Source of the DNA: Sulfurovum sp.
GTDB lineage: Bacteria; Campylobacterota; Campylobacteria; Campylobacterales; Sulfurovaceae
Assembly (NCBI GenBank): GCA_016744875.1
Contig: JADGDL010000019.1
Coordinates: forward strand, 1-36,572
DNA length: 36,572 nucleotides
Reading direction: 5' to 3'
Under the pieces are notes generated by a model. That model did no database searches. It was not told the origin of the DNA and was given only the letters and a program-made list of their open reading frames with translations. Positions within the stretch are counted from its first letter, which is position 1, and each line of letters starts with the position of its first letter. Below are positions 32,725-36,572 of the stretch, piece by piece. The position numbers and the translations under genes are program-made.

Positions 32725-34001
32725 TAGCCCATGTCAAATTTTTCTTCGTTCTTTTGTGTTTTTCTATAGAGTAAATGGGCATGCACGATTTGGTATGTCA
32801 TCCATCCAAAGGAAAGGATGGTCAATATACCTGCAGCGAATATAGCCTTATCCATAAAGAGTGACAGAATAAATGTAACGATCGTTGTTAAATGAATATA
32901 GAGATGTTTCTTTGCTGTTTTGGGATGAATTACTTCGTGCATCATAGGTGCGGTAAAATAACCTTGGCTATTGAGATGGAACCATGTGAGAAAAGGTACG
33001 ATCTTGTAGAACATGGCAAAGACAATGCTCAAGGCAAAAGAGCTAAAGAAGATGTAGCTAAGTGGTTTGAAAATTTCTACTGCTGTAAAGAGAGTCCCTG
33101 TCATTGACAATAGGCTAAGTAGAAGTGAACTAAGTCCCATACGCCAAAACCATACGGTTGCATCAGTCAAGGGACGTTTACGTTGTGTCAACCGTTTGAG
33201 TGTGACCAGTGCATACGTACTTAACAGGAGTATGAGAATGATATCTGAAATGAACCATATATGAGGCAGAAAGAGTGCAGGAATAAACGAGATCATGAGT
33301 AGGCAAAACAGTACTCTTGGGAGCTGTTTAGAGATGAAATTGGGGTAAGCAGGGGTAACATAAAACATCTCGATGACCTGAAATGAGATAGCAATGATGA
33401 GTAGTGATATCCAACCAAAGAGACCAAATGAATAGTGGGCTTCTTTAATGGCAAGATAATAGACCCCCTCTGTGATGCCCCCTAAAGAAAAGGTCAAGTA
33501 AAGGGCAAAGAGTAGTGTAAAAAGCATTGAGAGCAATGCATATGTCATCCCTTCTGAGGAGGTGGTATGGTGTTCTAATCGTAGAAGATTCTTTAACATT
33601 ACAAAGAGAATAAAGATAAGTGGTATACCTAGTAAAACAGATGCAGTGATAAATAGCCATGAGGCATGGGGCATATTAAATGCAAACAGTAAAGTAGCAA
33701 CACCTAATATAAAAGGATAGAGCAGTAAATTAGCTTTTTTTATGGGGGAAGTAAGTGTTACACCTGCTATGACAGGTAGCATTTGGAACAGTGCTGCAAA
33801 CATAAAAGAGAGCATTACCCCCAGTGTCAACAGGTGTGTCAATGTGACAGATGCTGTACTTGTCGCATCAAAGATATCCATGCCATAAGATAAAATAGAA
33901 ATACCGGAGAGTATACCAAAGAGTGCTCCTACAAAAAAGAAACGAAAGACAACAGAGAGAGGAGGTGCCTGATCTAAAGAGAGACCATTTTGGTTAAACA
34001 T
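32724..34001 (-). CDS. Heme-copper-oxidase-subunit-I-like / NnrS-type membrane protein
   Basis: The 425-residue protein has about twelve hydrophobic helices. The N-terminal pattern APPLSVVFRFFFVGALFG followed by LTHLLTLGVMLSFMFAALFQ and MLPVIAG is typical of a membrane family related to heme-copper oxidase subunit I and NnrS and often found in denitrifiers beside DUF2249 and hemerythrin proteins. Conserved-looking histidines occur in LTHLL, AHYSFG and TWFHL, possible heme ligands; a full oxidase active site is not evident. It overlaps the DUF2249 gene by eight bases and is the last gene of a four-gene operon. A role in nitric oxide or oxygen handling is inference. Confidence 0.8.
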   Translation of the reverse strand: MFNQNGLSLDQAPPLSVVFRFFFVGALFGILSGISILSYGMDIFDATSTASVTLTHLLTLGVMLSFMFAALFQMLPVIAGVTLTSPIKKANLLLYPFILGVATLLFAFNMPHASWLFITASVLLGIPLIFILFVMLKNLLRLEHHTTSSEGMTYALLSMLFTLLFALYLTFSLGGITEGVYYLAIKEAHYSFGLFGWISLLIIAISFQVIEMFYVTPAYPNFISKQLPRVLFCLLMISFIPALFLPHIWFISDIILILLLSTYALVTLKRLTQRKRPLTDATVWFWRMGLSSLLLSLLSMTGTLFTAVEIFKPLSYIFFSSFALSIVFAMFYKIVPFLTWFHLNSQGYFTAPMMHEVIHPKTAKKHLYIHLTTIVTFILSLFMDKAIFAAGILTILSFGWMTYQIVHAHLLYRKTQKNEEKFDMG

Positions 34002-34254
34002 CTAAGAGATCACTTAAGTTTATAGTTTGATTTTTACAGATAAGAATATGCCAGTGCTTATTTTCATCTTCTTTAGTGAAGACCTGAAAATGATGTGTTT
34101 CTGCCAGATCAATAAGGGGAACAGGCTTTTTACGGTGCAACATATAGAAATAGCTATGTTCATCCAGTGAGCGTATGATCTTCATAGACTTCTCTAAAGG
34201 TTCGGGATGTTCCATTTTTCGTGCATCAAGATATATTTTTTTAAACTCTGGCAT
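33994..34254 (-). CDS. DUF2249-family protein
   Basis: The 86-residue protein contains LDARKMEHPEPLEKSMKII, then a short SirA/TusA-like alpha/beta pattern with LDEHSYFYMLHRKKPVPLID and a final strand WHILICK, matching DUF2249. The family is small, SirA-like and often neighbours hemerythrin and nitric-oxide-related genes; the molecular role is unknown. It starts 11 bases after hemerythrin and overlaps the membrane protein gene by eight bases, so these are coupled. Confidence 0.88.
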   Translation of the reverse strand: MPEFKKIYLDARKMEHPEPLEKSMKIIRSLDEHSYFYMLHRKKPVPLIDLAETHHFQVFTKEDENKHWHILICKNQTINLSDLLDV

Positions 34255-34265
34255 ACAAAACCTTT

Positions 34266-34706
34266 TTAAAGTGACATATTCTTCATTGTTTCAAGCGTTT
34301 CTTCTTTGATCTCTTCAGGCAATACCCTGTCGCACATGGCATATAGCATCTGCTCTTCTTTCATATTGTGCTGCTGAAGTAGAATCATAGCAGATTCTGC
34401 AAGAGAAAGGTAGGCATCTTTATCTTTTTCTTCAAGTGCTTTTGCCATCTTTTCGATGATGCCTTTTACCTGTGCATGCTCATAACGCATCACTTTTGTA
34501 GGACCTTCAGTCATACCGGTCTGTTTTTCAAAGGCTGGGAAGAGTTCCTCTTCTTCTTTTGCAAAGTGTAAAAGTGTCTTGTTTGAAAAAGGTAAAAATC
34601 TTTCTTCTGCAACGTCCCATTCACCCAGTGCGACCGCTTCTTCTGCCTTGGCAAATAGGGTGTCGCATGCTCTGTGATCTTCTGTCATATAGTTTGAAAT
34701 ACTCAT
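34266..34706 (-). CDS. Hemerythrin-like di-iron protein (HHE domain)
   Basis: The 146-residue four-helix protein carries the expected di-iron ligands: His11 (TEDHRACD), His47 with Glu51 (HFAKE), His77 (YEHAQ) and His113 with Glu117 (HNMKE). It can be expected to bind oxygen or nitric oxide, as YtfE/RIC-type or bacteriohemerythrin proteins do; it lacks the N-terminal ScdA/RIC domain. It is the second gene of the operon, starting three bases after the FmdE-like stop, and is followed by DUF2249. Confidence 0.93.
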   Translation of the reverse strand: MSISNYMTEDHRACDTLFAKAEEAVALGEWDVAEERFLPFSNKTLLHFAKEEEELFPAFEKQTGMTEGPTKVMRYEHAQVKGIIEKMAKALEEKDKDAYLSLAESAMILLQQHNMKEEQMLYAMCDRVLPEEIKEETLETMKNMSL

Positions 34707-34709
34707 TGT

Positions 34710-35315
34710 CTACTCCTGTATTGTAATGAATGTATGGTGTTTATCTGTGCTTAAGAGTATCTCTTCAACTCTTTTTTGCCATAGGGTTTGAAATAATGTA
34801 CTCTCTTCTTTTGATGGGGTGCCCTGAAGATTTTTTTTCATAAGCGGCATCATCTGTGCATCTGGTGGTACAGAGGAAGGATCATAAGAGAGGGTAACGC
34901 TTTGCATCGTGTCAAGACGTGTAAGTTTGACTTCTGCATCCATAGGAACGTCATAGCTAAGCAGATCATGTCTGGAAAAGTTTCCTTGAATACCCTTGAA
35001 ACCGCTGTTGTCACTAGCCCCAACGATAAAAGAGATAATGTTGCAGGTAACGCCTGTAACACCTTCACCCTTCGATGCTTTCATCTCTACTTTGACAGAG
35101 CCTCTTTGAGGGAGTGTTTCTTTATAAAGTCTTTCCAGTCCCAACTTAGCCATAAGATACGCTCCTGCAACAGTAGGACAGGAATGCCCTGCCAATTTCA
35201 CACAGTCAAGATAAGAGATCTCCATTTTACCTTTTTCAAAGGCACCAAGAAATTCACTTAGCGGATCATAAAGTAAGATAGATGGTATCTTCTCATAAAA
35301 AGGTGGGTACTGCAT
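34710..35315 (-). CDS. FmdE-domain protein
   Basis: I set the start at ATG 35315 (MQYPPFYEK), 201 residues, because AGGAG lies five bases before it, within the longer frame that begins at 35333. The segment DCVKLAGHSCPTVAGAY (about residues 37-53) is the FmdE-type motif with GHSC at 43-46, whose Cys and His probably bind metal. A second Cys lies in VTCNIISF. FmdE proteins were named from formylmethanofuran dehydrogenase operons, but no methanogenic genes are here. It heads the operon with hemerythrin, DUF2249 and the membrane protein. Its function is unknown. Confidence 0.82.
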   Translation of the reverse strand: MQYPPFYEKIPSILLYDPLSEFLGAFEKGKMEISYLDCVKLAGHSCPTVAGAYLMAKLGLERLYKETLPQRGSVKVEMKASKGEGVTGVTCNIISFIVGASDNSGFKGIQGNFSRHDLLSYDVPMDAEVKLTRLDTMQSVTLSYDPSSVPPDAQMMPLMKKNLQGTPSKEESTLFQTLWQKRVEEILLSTDKHHTFITIQE

Positions 35316-35346
35316 AGGCTCTCCTAATGGCATATAATTATTTTGA

Positions 35347-35352
35347 ATTATA
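35347..35352 (-). promoter_or_regulatory. -10 box of the FmdE-hemerythrin operon
   Basis: TATAAT on the minus strand puts the transcription start near 35340, giving a 25-base leader to the ATG at 35315. There is no -35 box; the FNR/CRP-type site replaces it. Confidence 0.65.
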
Positions 35353-35374
35353 TTAAAAGGAGAGGAACAATAGA

Positions 35375-35388
35375 TTGATATGTGTCAA
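35375..35388 (-). promoter_or_regulatory. FNR/CRP-family binding site, class II position
   Basis: TTGATATGTGTCAA (TTGAT-N4-GTCAA) differs from the FNR consensus TTGAT-N4-ATCAA by one base. Its centre (35381.5) lies 41.5 bases upstream of the predicted start at 35340, the exact class II activator position. It may also serve the divergent ferredoxin gene. Confidence 0.7.
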
Positions 35389-35433
35389 GGGGGAACAAAA
35401 GAGTTTCCTAAACTCAAATTAAGTTAATCAGAG

Positions 35434-35439
35434 TAAAAT
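35434..35439 (+). promoter_or_regulatory. Candidate -10 box of the ferredoxin gene
   Basis: TAAAAT lies about 31 bases before the ATG at 35470, giving a start near 35446. The FNR-type site would then centre near -64, close to but not exactly a class I position. This is a weak assignment. Confidence 0.35.
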
Positions 35440-35469
35440 ACTCCTAATTAAACTTTCAAAGGATTATGA

Positions 35470-35847
35470 ATGGTACCAGGTATACCACAACCAGCGTTTT
35501 ATATTTTCAAATGTCAGCAGTCGGCACCTCCAGGGATGCCAAAACCAGCATGTGTTAAAGCAGATGATAAAGAGTCTCAAGAACTTTTTCAGCACTTAGC
35601 CCAATCCTTGATGATGAAAGGAATCATCGGTACAGTGACACCTATACAAACAGGTTGTTTAAATCGCTGTGCAAATGGTCCAGTGATGTTAGTAGAACCG
35701 GGACATGTAATGTATGTGAACTTGACAAAAGAGAAGATAGATAAAATCATTGATGAGCATATCATTGGTGGTAATGTTGTTTCTGAATTTGTAATTCCTG
35801 ATCTAATGTGGGGGGAGCCAGTATCCCCAGCATCACTAGTTAAATAG
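35470..35847 (+). CDS. Thioredoxin-like [2Fe-2S] ferredoxin
   Basis: The 125-residue protein has four cysteines, Cys15, Cys28, Cys63 and Cys67, in the pattern C-x12-C-x34-C-x3-C, which matches thioredoxin-fold [2Fe-2S] ferredoxins. The segment TGCLNRCANGPVMLVEP is the second cluster half and VMYVNLTKEKIDKII a typical strand-helix. It is a cytoplasmic electron carrier, divergent from the FmdE-hemerythrin operon, so a shared redox task is possible. Start at 35470 is preferred to the out-of-frame ATG at 35466. Confidence 0.92.
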   Translation: MVPGIPQPAFYIFKCQQSAPPGMPKPACVKADDKESQELFQHLAQSLMMKGIIGTVTPIQTGCLNRCANGPVMLVEPGHVMYVNLTKEKIDKIIDEHIIGGNVVSEFVIPDLMWGEPVSPASLVK

Positions 35848-35895
35848 TAGTCTCTCTACTATTTACAGTAACCTTATTTCATTTTTAGGGTTACT
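35844..35895 (+). terminator. Tandem hairpins after the ferredoxin gene
   Basis: ATAGTAG (35844-35850) pairs with CTACTAT (35856-35862), overlapping the stop codon. AGTAACC (35867-35873) pairs with GGTTACT (35889-35895) around a 15-base loop. Either could end transcription, but neither has a clean T-run after it. Confidence 0.4.
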
Positions 35896-35921
35896 ACCTC
35901 AATTTCCTCACATTTTTTTAG

Positions 35922-35954
35922 TATAATACAGATATATGAGGATTTTGGTATAAT
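35922..35954 (+). promoter_or_regulatory. Tandem -10 boxes before panD
   Basis: TATAAT at 35922-35927 (TTTAGTATAATAC) and at 35949-35954 (TTTTGGTATAATCCC) are 27 bases apart. The second has the group-typical context and is the likelier main promoter, with a start near 35961. Confidence 0.55.
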
Positions 35955-36023
35955 CCCACATAAAATTTAAAAAATATTTCTCACAAGGAGAAATAAATAA
36001 TTGTCTTTAAGGAGATCGTTACT

Positions 36024-36392
36024 ATGAACATTACTATGCTTTATTCTAAACTACATAGAGCTACTGTAACAGATGCTAACCTAAACTATGTAGGTTCCAT
36101 TACTATAGATCAAGACCTTTTGGATGCCGCAGATATGCTTGTGGGTCAAAAGATCGATATCGTGAATGTAAACAATGGTGAGAGGTTTTCTACCTATATC
36201 ATTCCTGGTGAACGCGGTAAAGGCGATATCTGTCTTAACGGCGCGGCTGCAAGAAAAGTACATAAAGGTGACAAGATCATTATTATTGCCTATGCTACGA
36301 TGAGCAGAGAAGAGGCAGATACGATGAAACCCAAAGTCATTATACTTGATGAAGATAACAGCATCGCACAAGCATTTGAAGGTCTTGAATAA
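36024..36392 (+). CDS. panD: Aspartate 1-decarboxylase precursor
   Basis: PanD makes beta-alanine from aspartate for pantothenate and CoA synthesis. The 122-residue precursor cleaves itself between Gly24 and Ser25 (NYVGSITID) to form the pyruvoyl cofactor. Lys9 (SKLHRA) and the NGERFSTY segment (about residues 51-58) are also conserved. AAGGAGA precedes the ATG. Its TAA shares a base with the ATG of the YbaB gene, so the two are coupled. Confidence 0.97.
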   Translation: MNITMLYSKLHRATVTDANLNYVGSITIDQDLLDAADMLVGQKIDIVNVNNGERFSTYIIPGERGKGDICLNGAAARKVHKGDKIIIIAYATMSREEADTMKPKVIILDEDNSIAQAFEGLE

Positions 36393-36572
36393 TGTTTGAA
36401 GGTTTTGATATGAACAAAATGTCCCAGATGATGGGGGAGATGCAGGAAAAAGCCAAAGAGATACAAGAACAGTCAAAAAATGTGCAGTTTACTGCAAAAG
36501 CAGGTGGCGGACTTGTAGAACTGACTGTAAATGGTGCAGGAGAAGTGGTAGATCTTAATATAGATGAAACAC
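36392..36572 (+). CDS. YbaB/EbfC-family nucleoid-associated protein, N-terminal part
   Basis: The frame opens at ATG 36392, overlapping the panD stop (TAATG), and runs off the right edge after 60 codons. The N-terminal helix with MSQMMGEMQEKAKEIQEQ followed by the strand region KAGGGLVELTVNGAGEVVDL is the YbaB/EbfC pattern. These small dimeric proteins bind DNA. Only the first half of the protein is in the window. Confidence 0.92.
   Translation, partial: MFEGFDMNKMSQMMGEMQEKAKEIQEQSKNVQFTAKAGGGLVELTVNGAGEVVDLNIDET

Noticed and set aside
35316..35333. The longer FmdE-like start at 35333
   Set aside because: It has no ribosome site and would leave a leader of only about seven bases; AGGAG lies inside it, in front of ATG 35315.
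1..36572. CRISPR arrays, insertion sequences, prophage or integration sites
   Set aside because: No regularly spaced repeats, transposase or integrase genes, or long terminal repeats were seen.

Overview
The window looks like a chromosomal segment of a Campylobacterota (epsilonproteobacterial) genome, probably a Sulfurovum/Sulfurimonas-type organism. The evidence is the AT-rich coding style, the GGTATAAT-type -10 boxes without strong -35 boxes, the ribosomal gene order without rpmD, a short (429-residue) meso-diaminopimelate-type MurE next to a NifU-like gene, and Feo, RND and hemerythrin genes typical of that group. The genus is inference only.

Layout. (1) 1-1761, minus strand: a truncated hypothetical gene, tRNA-Ser(GGA), the small SRP RNA, and a P-loop ATPase. 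(2) 1826-12538, plus strand: the S10 and spc ribosomal clusters fused into one run (rpsJ to rplO, then secY, map, infA), behind a good sigma70 promoter and a structured leader. (3) 12712-14766: a PAS-PAS-GGDEF-EAL cyclic-di-GMP protein sitting between infA and rpmJ. (4) 14864-17989: the alpha cluster rpmJ-rpsM-rpsK-rpsD-rpoA-rplQ behind its own promoter and a 160-base hairpin-rich leader. (5) 18192-20339: a NifU-like protein, an unknown protein and murE. (6) 20546-24151: a porin, an FMN-binding exported protein with a flavinylation motif and two small four-helix membrane proteins on the plus strand, meeting apbE (the flavin transferase) tail to tail. (7) 24153-30141, minus strand: an OprD-type porin, a CzcI-like small exported protein and a CzcB/CzcA metal-efflux pair, with apbE as the last gene. 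(8) 30225-32602, minus strand: feoB-feoA with Fur-type palindromes upstream. (9) 32724-35315, minus strand: a four-gene operon (FmdE-like protein, hemerythrin, DUF2249 protein, heme-copper-oxidase-like membrane protein) with an FNR/CRP-type site placed exactly as in a class II activated promoter; a [2Fe-2S] thioredoxin-like ferredoxin is divergent. (10) 36024-36572: panD and the start of a YbaB/EbfC gene.

The first half is housekeeping. The second half is a redox and metal region. The two best candidates for little-described biology are the FmdE/hemerythrin/DUF2249/membrane-protein operon (probably nitrosative or oxygen-related) and the porin/FMN-protein/two-membrane-protein/ApbE set (probably an extracytoplasmic flavin electron-transfer module, possibly tied to iron). 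Both functions are inferred from domains and context.
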